Shown here in pieces: positions 44,111-53,205 of a stretch of DNA of 64,000 nucleotides. Each line of letters opens with the position of its first letter. Position 1 is the stretch's first letter. The position numbers and the translations under genes are program-made. This stretch comes from Pirellulales bacterium (GTDB lineage: Bacteria > Planctomycetota > Planctomycetia > Pirellulales > JACPPG01), in NCBI GenBank assembly GCA_036490175.1, contig DASXEJ010000142.1, positions 1 to 64,000 on the forward strand, written 5' to 3'. The notes beneath the pieces were generated by a model. It searched no databases. It was not told the DNA's origin and was given only the letters and a program-made list of their open reading frames with translations.

Positions 44111-44881
44111 ATGAAGAACACACTTTTTGACCTCACGGGCCGGGCAGCGCTGGTCACCGGCGGCAGCAAGGGGCTAGGCAAGTCGATGGCCCGCGGCTTT
44201 GCCGAAGCTGGCGCCGACGTGGTGATCAGCAGCCGGCACGAGAATGAGCTGCGTGCTGCGCTCGATGAGATCGGCCAGGGGACCTCAGGCCGGCACGAAT
44301 ACATCGTGGCCGACATGACTGACCGTGCCGACGTCAAGCGGCTGGCTGCGGAGGCCACCAAGCGGTTGGGCCGCGTCGACATCGTGGTGAACAATGCCGG
44401 CAGCAACAACCCGCAACCGATCGACAAGATCACCGATGCCGACTGGGATCGCATCATCGAGCTGAACTTATCGAGTTGCATGGCCCTAACCAGGGCGCTC
44501 GCGTCGCAGATGATCCAGCGCCGCTGGGGTCGGGTCATTCACATCTCGTCGATCATGGCCCTGGCTTCCAAGGAGGGGCGCAATGTCTACTCGGCGACCA
44601 AGGCGGCCCTGATCGGCATGGCCCGCGCGAGCGCACTCGATCTTGGTAGCCATAACATCACGGTCAATTGCATCGCCCCGGGACCATTTCTGACCGACTT
44701 GCCTGGCACGCTACTGTCGGATGCCGAGAAAAAGGGCTTTGCCGAGCGCACGGCCCTGGGTCGTTGGGGAGATCCACGTGAGCTAGCTGGCCCGGCGTTG
44801 TTGTTGGCCAGTGAAGCGGGCAGTTATATCACCGGCGCGGTGCTGGTCGTCGACGGCGGCACACTGTGCAAGACTTTTTAG
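44111..44881 (+). CDS. SDR-family oxidoreductase
   Basis: The ATG at 44111 follows GAGG closely; the frame begins 33 codons earlier. The 256-aa protein is a classical short-chain dehydrogenase: nucleotide-binding ALVTGGSKGLGKS, NNAGSNNP, catalytic Ser in HISSIMAL, Tyr/Lys in VYSATKAAL, and a TGAVLVVDGG C-terminus. It is similar to gluconate 5-dehydrogenase and 3-ketoacyl-ACP reductase-type SDRs. Substrate unknown. Confidence 0.9.
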   Translation: MKNTLFDLTGRAALVTGGSKGLGKSMARGFAEAGADVVISSRHENELRAALDEIGQGTSGRHEYIVADMTDRADVKRLAAEATKRLGRVDIVVNNAGSNNPQPIDKITDADWDRIIELNLSSCMALTRALASQMIQRRWGRVIHISSIMALASKEGRNVYSATKAALIGMARASALDLGSHNITVNCIAPGPFLTDLPGTLLSDAEKKGFAERTALGRWGDPRELAGPALLLASEAGSYITGAVLVVDGGTLCKTF

Positions 44882-45037
44882 TGCTCGGTCCTGGCACTTC
44901 AAAAAGCGCGCGCCGACCGACCGACGTGAATAGTAGACGCGAGGGGCATTTCTTCGGCTGCGCAGCGACTATTAAACGGAAGCCATGCTGGCGTGGTATG
45001 CGTCGGCTACGCTGATGATCGCAAAAACGGCTCTTCC

Positions 45038-45718
45038 ATGATTCTTGAACGGCGCGCGAACATGGCCACGCTCGTAATAATCACTATCCTGCCCCTTGGG
45101 GTAATCACGTGCCAGCTGGCCTTTGGTGCAGCGGGGCCCGTCGGTTATTCGATCTACAAGGTGGCCTTCCTCGTTCTACCGCTTTTGTATTGCCGTTGGC
45201 ACGGAATCAGCGTTTTTCGAGATATTTTGCAATTTGGCAATTGGCGCAGCGGGTTGAAGCTCTCAATCGGCCTGAGCATTGCGGCGGCCGCGATTTTTGC
45301 CGGAGCCTACGCCGCCTGGAGCGATTTTCTAATCGACGAGGCCACGATCGTCGACAACATCGATCAACAGTTTGGCGTGGATCGAACAACAGTGCTATTG
45401 GTCGCGCCATTTACGATTTTGTTGAACTCGCTGCTTGAAGAGTCATTCTATCGCGGTTTTTCCTTTGGCCTGCTGGTGCGTAAAAACTTGGCAGTCGGCT
45501 ACCTTTTACCGGCCGTGGCATTCACGGTGCAGCACGTGCTCTTTATCTATCATTGGGTCAGCGTATTGCCACTGGTACTAGCGATTGTTGGTCTGTTCGT
45601 ACTGGCACTATTGCTCGAAGCAATGTATGGGCGGTTCGACACGATCGTCGCACCCTGGATCGTGCATGCCGGCGGCGATGTCGCCATGATGGGTATCGCC
45701 CTGACGATGTTCTATTGA
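45038..45718 (+). CDS. CPBP-family intramembrane metalloprotease (CAAX-type)
   Basis: ATG at 45038; a GTG at 44993 extends the frame 15 codons. The protein is 226 aa with about six hydrophobic segments. The motif LLEESFYRGFSFG (E-E-x3-R) and the His-containing helices FTVQHVLF and WIVHAGGDVAMM match the zinc-protease CPBP/Abi group. In bacteria these proteins process membrane-bound substrates; the target here is unknown. Confidence 0.82.
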   Translation: MILERRANMATLVIITILPLGVITCQLAFGAAGPVGYSIYKVAFLVLPLLYCRWHGISVFRDILQFGNWRSGLKLSIGLSIAAAAIFAGAYAAWSDFLIDEATIVDNIDQQFGVDRTTVLLVAPFTILLNSLLEESFYRGFSFGLLVRKNLAVGYLLPAVAFTVQHVLFIYHWVSVLPLVLAIVGLFVLALLLEAMYGRFDTIVAPWIVHAGGDVAMMGIALTMFY

Positions 45719-45817
45719 ACAGTCGACCGAGCGGTAAGTCAGCCATGCCCGACGGGGCCACTACGGGGACGTCGCATGCAGTGGGTTGCGCAATGCATTT
45801 ACCTAAGCAAACATCAC

Positions 45818-46393
45818 TCAACTATGCATCCGTGCCAGCGGATCGCCGCGATCAATGATCTCGGCCTCTGCGGTTGCCAACTCATCGAGCCGGGCTTGAA
45901 TCGCGTCGGGTGTTGCGAAAAGCGTAGCCAGGCGGACGTAAGTCGCGTGGTGCCGTGCTTCGGACTCGAACAGGCCGGCATAGAATTCGGCTAGTTGCTC
46001 GTCGCGCAGGCGATCCTTCAACAGCGCGAATCGTTCACAAGAGCGGGCTTCGATCAATCCCGCTACCAAAAACCGGTCCACCGCTCGGCCCGGCTCGAGC
46101 TTGCGCACGAGGTCGTTTAGCTGTCGTCCATAGCTCGACGGCGTGAGGCGGCGAAACCGCATTCCACGCGCTTCAAGTAGATCGAGCACTTGGCGAAAAT
46201 GGTCAAGCTCCTCGTCGACAATGGTCGTTAGCTCGCGCACCAGATCGATTTTGTCGACATAGGCGAAAATCAGGTTCATTGCCGTTCCGGCAGCCTTCTT
46301 TTCGCAATGCGCATGGTCGAGCAGTACTTCTTCCAGATTGTCCTCGACTGTGTCGAGCCACCAGGGGGCAGTGCTGCTCTTAAGGTTCAGCAT
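45818..46393 (-). CDS. miaE: tRNA-(ms2io6A37) hydroxylase
   Basis: MiaE hydroxylates the isopentenyl side chain of 2-methylthio-N6-isopentenyladenosine at tRNA position 37 with a diiron centre. The ATG at 46393 gives 191 aa (MLNLKSSTAPWWL); an in-frame start at 46465 overlaps the next gene. Metal-ligand pattern: AHCEKKAAG, DEELDHFRQVL (E-x2-H), EARSCERF and ESEARHHATY (E-x2-H). Length is normal. It lies 11 nt from the SDR gene on the same strand, so it is probably co-transcribed. Confidence 0.9.
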   Translation of the reverse strand: MLNLKSSTAPWWLDTVEDNLEEVLLDHAHCEKKAAGTAMNLIFAYVDKIDLVRELTTIVDEELDHFRQVLDLLEARGMRFRRLTPSSYGRQLNDLVRKLEPGRAVDRFLVAGLIEARSCERFALLKDRLRDEQLAEFYAGLFESEARHHATYVRLATLFATPDAIQARLDELATAEAEIIDRGDPLARMHS

Positions 46394-46404
46394 GGCAGAA
46401 TCGC

Positions 46405-47229
46405 CTACCTTCCCACACGGCCGGCGGCCAGCTGTTTGGCCCAGTCCTTCGCCAGCAAGTTGCACACGTAGTTGGGAAAGAATCGCTTCAGGCGCCAGAA
46501 CGTGCGCCCTTTGCTCGGCAGAATGACATAAAGACGCTTATCCTGCATGGCCCGTACCGCCTCGTTGGCGACATCTTCCGCTGTGAAGCCTGCGGTCTTC
46601 ATCATTTTCGAGGCCATGTCGCGGTCGATTTTCTCCAGGCGGCCGCCGCTCAAAAGATTCGTCTGGAAAAACGAGGGACAGACGACCGTGACTCCTACAT
46701 TGTGTGATTTCAGCTCGCCATACAGAGTTTCGGAGAGCGACAGCATACCCGCTTTGGTTACGTTGTAGCCGGCCATGCCAGGACGGTTGACCACGGCGGC
46801 CAACGAGGAGGTATTGATGATGTGCGCACCGCGCGGGTTCTTCTTCAGCCACGGAATAAAAAAGTGGCAGCCGTAGATTCCGGCATTGAGATTAATCCCC
46901 ATGATCCATTGCCAGTCTTCGAGCCGGTACTTGCTTACCTCGCCGGAGCCGGCAACACCCGCGTTGTTGACCAGCAAGTCGAGCTGTGGCCACTGCGAGG
47001 TTAGCGTTTCGCTTAGCTGCTGCCAGGCTTGCGGATCAGCGACGTCCATATGATGAGTAAAACCTTCGCCGCCGGCGGCTCGCACTTGCCGTAGTGTCTC
47101 GTCATTCTCTGCGTCGTTGACGTCGACGAGCGCCATTCGCCAGCCATTGCGGGCCAGCCGCAGGGCAATCGCCCGGCCTAAGCCACTTGCCGCGCCAGTT
47201 ACTAGCGCATTGCGCTTATCATCTGCCAT
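46405..47229 (-). CDS. SDR-family oxidoreductase
   Basis: The ATG at 47229 gives 274 aa; seven codons of open frame precede it. It has ALVTGAASGLGRAIAL (nucleotide-binding), NNAGVAGSG, the active-site Ser in NTSSLAA and Tyr/Lys in GYNVTKAGM. The longer C-terminus, with a PNYVCNLLAKD-type tail, resembles YqjQ/'SDR family NAD(P)-dependent' proteins that act on lipids or sterols. It is unrelated in detail to the SDR at 44.1 kb. Confidence 0.88.
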   Translation of the reverse strand: MADDKRNALVTGAASGLGRAIALRLARNGWRMALVDVNDAENDETLRQVRAAGGEGFTHHMDVADPQAWQQLSETLTSQWPQLDLLVNNAGVAGSGEVSKYRLEDWQWIMGINLNAGIYGCHFFIPWLKKNPRGAHIINTSSLAAVVNRPGMAGYNVTKAGMLSLSETLYGELKSHNVGVTVVCPSFFQTNLLSGGRLEKIDRDMASKMMKTAGFTAEDVANEAVRAMQDKRLYVILPSKGRTFWRLKRFFPNYVCNLLAKDWAKQLAAGRVGR

Positions 47230-47405
47230 CGCGGAAATGGTCCCCTGCAAAAAGACTTCAGAATCCTCACGACTTCCGACGAGCCAGCCCGATTACGGAA
47301 TCGGCCAAAGAAGTGCCGTGCGGGCAAGATAGACGCGCCCCTTGCCAGGGTCAAGCGGCGGAGATGCCGAGCGAAACGTTGGCCGAGCACAGACGTGCCG
47401 CTAGA

Positions 47406-48398
47406 TCAATCGACGATTTGCAACTCGGCCCAAAAGAGCGGATGGTCCGAGGCTCCGCTGGCGTCGCAGCCAGCGGTTACGCTCTGCAGACCACGAGCCA
47501 GGATCCAATCGATGCGATGCGCTGGCACTTCAGGGGCACTTGCCGCAATGGCGTCAATCACGCCCGGCGCAGCCAGCAATGTTGCCAATTGCAGATCGTC
47601 CGGCGGAGTGTTCAGGTCACCCATCAAAATGGCTGGCTCGCGCAACGCCAAAAACAGATCGCCCACCGTGCGCAGCTGCTCCTGGCGGCGAACACTGTCG
47701 CGGCTGTCCAAATGGGTCAGGAGGATTTGGACGGTTTGGCCGCTGACTTCGACAGTAGAGAGAACAATGTTTCGATAGGTATGGGCGCCTCCGCGCGGCA
47801 GAGGTATGCGCTGCCAAGATCGTACGGGCAACGTGCTCAGCAGGCCGTTGCCGAATGAGCCGTCCCACCAGCGAGACTCTGTGGGCGCATAGAGCCAGGA
47901 TAGTTTCAGGAGTTCTCCGAGTTGCTGTGCCTGGTCGGTCTGCCACCACAGCTTTGGACCCAAGACTTCATTCAAACCGATGATATCCAACTTGCGCAAG
48001 CAATGCGCCGTACGCGCCAGATCGCGATTGTTATCACGACCGCGACCGCCATGAATATTGAAGATCCCCACGCGGAAGATTGGCCATGCGACCTGCCCCT
48101 CACGAGCCGCTGTGCTAGCGCTTGCGGTGTTCGCCTCCTCGACCGATCGGTTGAACACTGTACCAGCCGCGGCCCCGGCTGGAATGCGTAGCGAACTGAG
48201 CGCTACCGTCGCAACCAGGATCAGCAACAGACCAAGCAGCCACCCGTGTCGTGCGGTGAAAGCAGTCCGTTTTTGCCGATGCAGATGGATCTTAGCCTGT
48301 TGGTCGCTGCGGTCAGCCGTTACGACCGGCGCAACGATCGTTGGACCTCGGACCATGTACGACACTCCGTAGGGAAGCAACTCAACACGCCAGGGCAT
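47406..48398 (-). CDS. Endonuclease/exonuclease/phosphatase-family protein with membrane anchor
   Basis: The protein is 330 aa from the ATG at 48398, or 316 aa from an in-frame ATG at 48356. A basic N-terminus leads into one membrane helix (WLLGLLLILVATVALSSL), followed by the EEP fold: FNIHGGRGRD, IIGLNEV (the metal-binding Glu), LTHLDSRDS, MGDLNTPPDD and ASDHPLFWAEL (the catalytic Asp-His). Such proteins cleave nucleic acid or phospholipid phosphodiesters; the anchor places the domain outside the cytoplasm. Substrate unknown. Confidence 0.82.
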   Translation of the reverse strand: MPWRVELLPYGVSYMVRGPTIVAPVVTADRSDQQAKIHLHRQKRTAFTARHGWLLGLLLILVATVALSSLRIPAGAAAGTVFNRSVEEANTASASTAAREGQVAWPIFRVGIFNIHGGRGRDNNRDLARTAHCLRKLDIIGLNEVLGPKLWWQTDQAQQLGELLKLSWLYAPTESRWWDGSFGNGLLSTLPVRSWQRIPLPRGGAHTYRNIVLSTVEVSGQTVQILLTHLDSRDSVRRQEQLRTVGDLFLALREPAILMGDLNTPPDDLQLATLLAAPGVIDAIAASAPEVPAHRIDWILARGLQSVTAGCDASGASDHPLFWAELQIVD

Positions 48399-48802
48399 AT
48401 CCGCTGGCAGCAGACGACGTCAAGATCAGCAGGTTGCTTTTATATCATTGCCGTTAGTTGCGAAGCTCCAGATCGCACGTACTGGCTAATGCTAGCTTGC
48501 TTCATGGCTCAGACGTGGTTTCGCCGTTCGATGATCGCCGTCTTGCACGTTATGCGGGGCAAGCCAATCGTGCGCAAATGTCGCAACGTCCGGAGGGCAC
48601 CGTTCGATAGCAAGCCACATTGACACTGTCGCGCCGTTTCGAGTACAAGCCCTGGACTTTTCACGTCTCGTTTTGCCTGATGCGACGGCGGCAGTCGCTC
48701 ACCTGCGGCGGCGCGCCGCCTTGCTCGAAACTCGCTTCTTTTTTCCTTGCGCGCCTGGCTGCGTCGCGTGTTGGCTTGTTAGGTCCGCCACGAGATCCGA
48801 CT
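48399..48802. other. Intergenic region before the kinase-like gene
   Basis: About 400 nt between divergent genes. No gene or RNA recognised; a promoter for the flagellar cluster would be expected but no confident -24/-12 or -35/-10 match was found. Confidence 0.35.
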
Positions 48803-49666
48803 ATGAACAGCAAATCCCCGAAGTTGCGACTGGCTGATCCGGCGGAAGTAGCAGTCGACTCCGATCTGCAGACCGTACTGAATGCCTGGCACGATGCCAC
48901 GATTCGTTGGGAACAGACGCACGAGACGCTGCAGGCCGAAGTAAGACGGCTCTCGACACAATTGGCGGCCAAGCAACCCATGCTGATCCGCGGCGATGAT
49001 CCGACTCATGCCGGACGAATCGCCGCGCAGCTGGCGATCGGCATCCGTGACAAGTTGGTTCCTGCCAGCTTGCACCTTAACCTGCTGCGCCGACGCGTCC
49101 TGGACGATGCTGTGGCACTGGATCTTTTGCAAAAGGCCGATCAAAGCTTTGTCGATGCCGATAGCCTGGTTGAAAACCTGATGCAATTCGTCGTCGAGCG
49201 TCATCCTCACTTGCAGCCGATTAACTTGCGCGCACTGGTATGCGAAGTCCATGCCGAATTGCTGCCCACGCTCTGTGTTCAAGGCGTGGCGACGACAATT
49301 GACGTGCCCGAGCATGTATCGGTCGAGGCCGATTCCGCCATGCTACGTCGCGCCCTAACGAACCTGACACGCAATGCCCTAGATGCCATGCCTGGCGGTG
49401 GCGAGCTGGTGGTCACGTCGTATGTCGGGCACCATTGCGTCGAGCTAGAGATTGCTGATAGCGGTGTCGGGCTGGCCGACGAAGCGAAGGAACGGGCCTT
49501 TGAGCCCCTGTATACAACCAAAAGTAATCGGGCCGGCCTGGGACTAGCGATCGTGCAGAGTATTGCCGAGGCGCATGGAGGCGATGTCTTCGCCGCCAAC
49601 TGCCCCGACGGCGGCGCCGCATTTACCATCAGGCTGCCGCGTCGAGCGCTGGCCGCCGCCGCATGA
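48803..49666 (+). CDS. Histidine-kinase-like ATPase protein with degenerate H-box
   Basis: The ATG at 48803 is chosen; the frame opens at 48620 with a sequence unlike a coding start. The protein is 287 aa, soluble. An N-terminal coiled region (about 22-60) is followed by a dimerisation-like helix and a good HATPase domain: NLTRNALDAMPGG (N-box), ADSGVGL (G1), AFEPLYTTKS and GLGLAIVQSIAEAHGG (G2). The H-box position reads LAIGIRDKLVPASLHLNLL, with Ile79 where the phosphoacceptor His of NtrB/FlrB-type kinases sits. It is 103 nt upstream of fliF in the same direction, so a flagellar regulatory role (FlrB-like) is inferred. Confidence 0.75.
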   Translation: MNSKSPKLRLADPAEVAVDSDLQTVLNAWHDATIRWEQTHETLQAEVRRLSTQLAAKQPMLIRGDDPTHAGRIAAQLAIGIRDKLVPASLHLNLLRRRVLDDAVALDLLQKADQSFVDADSLVENLMQFVVERHPHLQPINLRALVCEVHAELLPTLCVQGVATTIDVPEHVSVEADSAMLRRALTNLTRNALDAMPGGGELVVTSYVGHHCVELEIADSGVGLADEAKERAFEPLYTTKSNRAGLGLAIVQSIAEAHGGDVFAANCPDGGAAFTIRLPRRALAAAA

Positions 49667-49769
49667 TTCAACGAGAACCGACAGCGGCCTAATCTCCGCG
49701 CCAGAATATCAGAGTCAATTAAGCGCACAACCAGGAAGGTTGTGACAGAGCATTTCAGGAGCGCGCGGG

Positions 49770-51419
49770 ATGGACCTCGTCAATCGCCTGTATAGCCAAC
49801 TGACGGACCTCGTCCGTACGATGACGCCTCGGGCTCGCCTCACGGCGGCCTTGCTGATGGCAGTCGTCTTGGCCAGCCTGGGCTTCCTCGGCAGATATGA
49901 GTTGGCTGGCGAGACAACCTACCTGCTTGGCGGCCAAGTCTTCTCCGGCGACGAAATCACGGCTATGCAGGGAGCGCTCGGCAAAGCGCAACTGAATGAT
50001 TTCACGGTCGAGGGGAATCGTCTCCGCATTCCCCGAGAGAAACAGGCTGTCTATCTCGCAGCGCTCGCCGATGGCAATGCCCTGCCGCAAACCCTCACCA
50101 ACATTTTCTCTGAGGCAACCGACAAGGCGACCTGGTTCGCGTCGCAGAAGCAGTTAGCAGAAAATACGCGGATCGCCAAGAAAAAAGGAGTGGCCCTAAT
50201 TCTGCGTAGCATGAGTGGGGTGGAAAGTGCCGAGGTCGATTTCGACAAAGAAGAGCCGCGAGGACTTCGGCAAGAATGCATCTCGACGGCTCTCGTGGCT
50301 CTCAAGCTACATGCCGGCCAATCGCTCAGCGAAGACCGAGCCGCTTTTTTCCAGCGCACCGTAGCGGCCGCGTTGATGATGTCACCACAAGATGTGACCG
50401 TCGTCGACAAGATCAACCATCTGGTCTATGGCGGCCGCGGGTCAGGTGTTGCCGGCGGGGGTGTCGAAGATTATCGCAGCCTAAAACTCAAGTATCAGGC
50501 AGACTACGAAGAGTCCGTCCATAAGGCGCTGACTTACGTCTCCGGAATCACGGTCAGTGCGCATGTGGAACTAGAGCGAGAACTGCGACACGAGGAAACG
50601 CGCATCGAGTCCGATGCCAATCGCGCCGCCTCGGTCGATCGCTTCGAGCCGCAGCGATCGACCGTCAACGAACCGGGTGGTCTGGCCGGCAGCCCATTGG
50701 TCTCGTCGAAAGAGAGCTCGAACTTGCCGGTACTGATCGATTCCGTCTTGCCCTTGGGGCCAAAAGCCTCTCCGGCGCATGGCGGCCCCGCGAATGATCG
50801 TCCGGCGCAGAATCAAACGACCACCGAGTTGGCCGGTCTGACTCCCAGACGCGTGACGATCTCGGTAGGCGTGCCGACAAGTTATTTTGTTCGTGTCTGG
50901 CGCGAACGACATGCCGCGCAGGCTTACGACGGGCTGACGCCGCCGGTGGCCGAACTCGCGCAGATTCAAACGGAAGAAATTGCCCGCATTCGCGAACACG
51001 TAACACCGCTGTTACCTGGCGCCGGCCTGTCGTCCTCGCTGGGCGATTTCGTTACGGTCACTCCCTTTTCGCACGTGATTGAGCCCGACCAGCCCGAGCC
51101 CTCGTCGAGCACGATTGCGGTCGATTGGGTGCTGAGCAATTGGAGCACCTGGATTGTAATCGCCGCCATGACTATTGGTCTGATGACACTACGATCGACA
51201 TTACGTGCGGCGAGGCGTTCGCCACGAGGTAAAGCCACGGACGTCCCTGCCGATGGGCAACCGCGACGAGGCGTTGTTCCGCCATCAAAGCGCCCTTCCG
51301 AAACCGCCCGGCCAGTTACCGCGGGCAGGTCGCTGCGCGACGAACTCGCTGACGCAGTGCGCAAAGATCCCTCCGCCGCGGCGAATATTCTGCGATCTTG
51401 GATCGGAAACTCGAATTAA
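49770..51419 (+). CDS. fliF: Flagellar MS-ring protein FliF
   Basis: FliF forms the membrane ring that founds the flagellar basal body. The 549-aa protein starts at an ATG with CAGGAG upstream. Membrane helices lie near residues 25-45 (LLMAVVLASLGFLG) and 450-475 (WSTWIVIAAMTIGLMTL), with the periplasmic ring-building domains between. SEATDKATWFASQKQLAENT fits the second ring-building motif. The cytoplasmic C-terminus (ELADAVRKDPSAAANILRSW) is the FliG-binding tail. fliG starts 2 nt after its stop. Confidence 0.93.
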   Translation: MDLVNRLYSQLTDLVRTMTPRARLTAALLMAVVLASLGFLGRYELAGETTYLLGGQVFSGDEITAMQGALGKAQLNDFTVEGNRLRIPREKQAVYLAALADGNALPQTLTNIFSEATDKATWFASQKQLAENTRIAKKKGVALILRSMSGVESAEVDFDKEEPRGLRQECISTALVALKLHAGQSLSEDRAAFFQRTVAAALMMSPQDVTVVDKINHLVYGGRGSGVAGGGVEDYRSLKLKYQADYEESVHKALTYVSGITVSAHVELERELRHEETRIESDANRAASVDRFEPQRSTVNEPGGLAGSPLVSSKESSNLPVLIDSVLPLGPKASPAHGGPANDRPAQNQTTTELAGLTPRRVTISVGVPTSYFVRVWRERHAAQAYDGLTPPVAELAQIQTEEIARIREHVTPLLPGAGLSSSLGDFVTVTPFSHVIEPDQPEPSSSTIAVDWVLSNWSTWIVIAAMTIGLMTLRSTLRAARRSPRGKATDVPADGQPRRGVVPPSKRPSETARPVTAGRSLRDELADAVRKDPSAAANILRSWIGNSN

Positions 51420-51421
51420 CA

Positions 51422-52447
51422 ATGACGCTCGCACACGACTCGCTGCGCCGCGTGGCCATCCTGGTTGCCGCCTTGGACACCCACAGTGCTGACGGCATCC
51501 TCGAGGGACTTTCCGCAGAGCACTCTGCCCAGGTGCGGCAGATGATCATTTCTCTCGGCGACATTGCCGATGTAGACGAGCAGGCGGTCATCGACGATTT
51601 TCTCAGCCGAGGATTCGCAAGCATCGACAGCACGATAGCTCGGCAACCAGAAGACGGAGTCGAGCTCTACATCTCGGCGGAATCCTCGGCCATTGACGCG
51701 AATCTGGTACCGGCGCTTTCAACGGCATTCGAACGACCGCTTGCAAACGCGGCACCAGTCTTTGAATTATTGGAACATGCCGAGCCTGCCGCTCTGGTCA
51801 AAGTGCTCGTGGGAGAGCGCCCTCTAACCATTGCCGTAGTGCTCTCGCGGTTATCGGAATCGCACGCGTCGATCATATTGGGTGAACTTCCCGATTCTCT
51901 GCAGGGTGAGGTACTCCGTTGTTGGATGGCACTAGGCGATGCCGATGCCGCGGTGTTGCATGAAATCGAGCAAGGCCTGCTGACACGGCTCGCGCCGCCG
52001 GCCCGCACGCGCGGACGACATGCCACGGATAGGAACCAGCTGACAAGGGTCGTACAGGCCGCGGCGCCTCGCGTGCAGCAACAGATTCTCGACAGGCTGG
52101 CCCTATACGATGCGTCCTATGATCAAGAGATGGTCACCGCGCCCCGGCTCGCTTTCGACGACTTGGAATACCTCAATGACGCGGGCTTGGCATCCATGCT
52201 GCGCAATGCTGATCCGCAAATGATAGTGCTGGCGTTGGCTGGCGCCGCTGAAAGTTTCGTCGAGCGGGTCGCACGACAACTACCAGGAGAAGAGGCCAAG
52301 CATTTACGTCGCGCGATAGAGTCTCTGGGACCAATACGCTTGGCCGACGTCGAGTCGGCGCAACAAGAGCTGGCCAGGCTGACCGAGACTCTTGTGCATC
52401 AGAGTAGCGTAACACTGGCCTCGTTGCCGCAAAGTGTTGCCGACTAA
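51422..52447 (+). CDS. fliG: Flagellar motor switch protein FliG
   Basis: FliG is the C-ring component that contacts the stator. The ATG at 51422 directly follows the fliF stop; a TTG at 51398 would overlap. The protein is 341 aa, near the family norm. The FliF-binding N-terminal domain starts RRVAILVAALDTHSAD, the middle domain follows, and the C-terminal motor domain is recognisable at FDDLEYLNDAGLASMLRN and AIESLGPIRLADVESAQQE, the latter matching the conserved Gly-Pro-x-Arg-x-x-Asp-Val element. The N-terminal sequence is quite diverged. Confidence 0.9.
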   Translation: MTLAHDSLRRVAILVAALDTHSADGILEGLSAEHSAQVRQMIISLGDIADVDEQAVIDDFLSRGFASIDSTIARQPEDGVELYISAESSAIDANLVPALSTAFERPLANAAPVFELLEHAEPAALVKVLVGERPLTIAVVLSRLSESHASIILGELPDSLQGEVLRCWMALGDADAAVLHEIEQGLLTRLAPPARTRGRHATDRNQLTRVVQAAAPRVQQQILDRLALYDASYDQEMVTAPRLAFDDLEYLNDAGLASMLRNADPQMIVLALAGAAESFVERVARQLPGEEAKHLRRAIESLGPIRLADVESAQQELARLTETLVHQSSVTLASLPQSVAD

Positions 52448-52538
52448 TCGGCAGCGGCGGATTCGGTGAATCCAAATGACCCAGACACTCCTCCCCGATT
52501 TTGATTGACCAAAATCGGCAGCGACACGAGAGCGCCCT

Positions 52539-53183
52539 ATGCCTAAAGTGATTCGAGCCGATCAGCGTGGCCCGGCAGCGCATTTCAATTTCGACGACAT
52601 AGCGGCGCAGGCTGCAGAGGGGGTAGCCCGTGCGCGACGCGAGGCCGAAGCGATCATCGCCGAGGCCGTGAATGCTGCCACTGCCATTCGCGAGCGGGCA
52701 GAAATCGAGGGCCGCCAGGCGGCCGAAAAAGTCGTCGATCGCGTTCTCGAAGAGAAAGTGGCTGCGCAGTTCGCAACCCTGCGACCCGCACTCGACAAAG
52801 GATGCCGGGAATTCGCGCTTGTCCGGCAGCAGTGGCTGACCGAGTGGGAAGCACGGGTTATCCGCTTGGCGACCTCGATTGCGCGTCGGCTGATACGTCG
52901 CGAACTTGCTGCCGTGCCGGATATCCCCATCGCACTGGTGCGCGAGGCCCTGCAACTGGCCGCGGGCTCGACGCGGTTGCGGCTGCACATGAATCCCAGC
53001 GACCTCGACACGCTGGCACCTCAGGTTCAGCGCCTCTTAGACCAGCATGCCTCGGCGGCGACCATCGAGTTGTTTGTCGACACCTCGATCAGCCCTGGCG
53101 GCTGCCGCGTAGATACGGAACACGGATCGGTAGATCAGCAGTTCGAGTCGCAACTGGCGCGGGTCGCGGAAGAGTTGACCTAA
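52539..53183 (+). CDS. fliH: Flagellar assembly protein FliH
   Basis: FliH anchors and regulates the export ATPase FliI. The 214-aa protein has an Ala/Glu-rich, coiled-coil N-terminal half (QAAEGVARARREAEAIIAEA) and a C-terminal domain with IRLATSIARRLIRREL and VDTSISPGGCRVDTEHG, as in FliH/YscL/V-ATPase E-subunit relatives. It sits directly between fliG and fliI as expected. Confidence 0.9.
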   Translation: MPKVIRADQRGPAAHFNFDDIAAQAAEGVARARREAEAIIAEAVNAATAIRERAEIEGRQAAEKVVDRVLEEKVAAQFATLRPALDKGCREFALVRQQWLTEWEARVIRLATSIARRLIRRELAAVPDIPIALVREALQLAAGSTRLRLHMNPSDLDTLAPQVQRLLDQHASAATIELFVDTSISPGGCRVDTEHGSVDQQFESQLARVAEELT

Positions 53184-53205
53184 TCTTTGACGAGTAGTGG
53201 CGACG

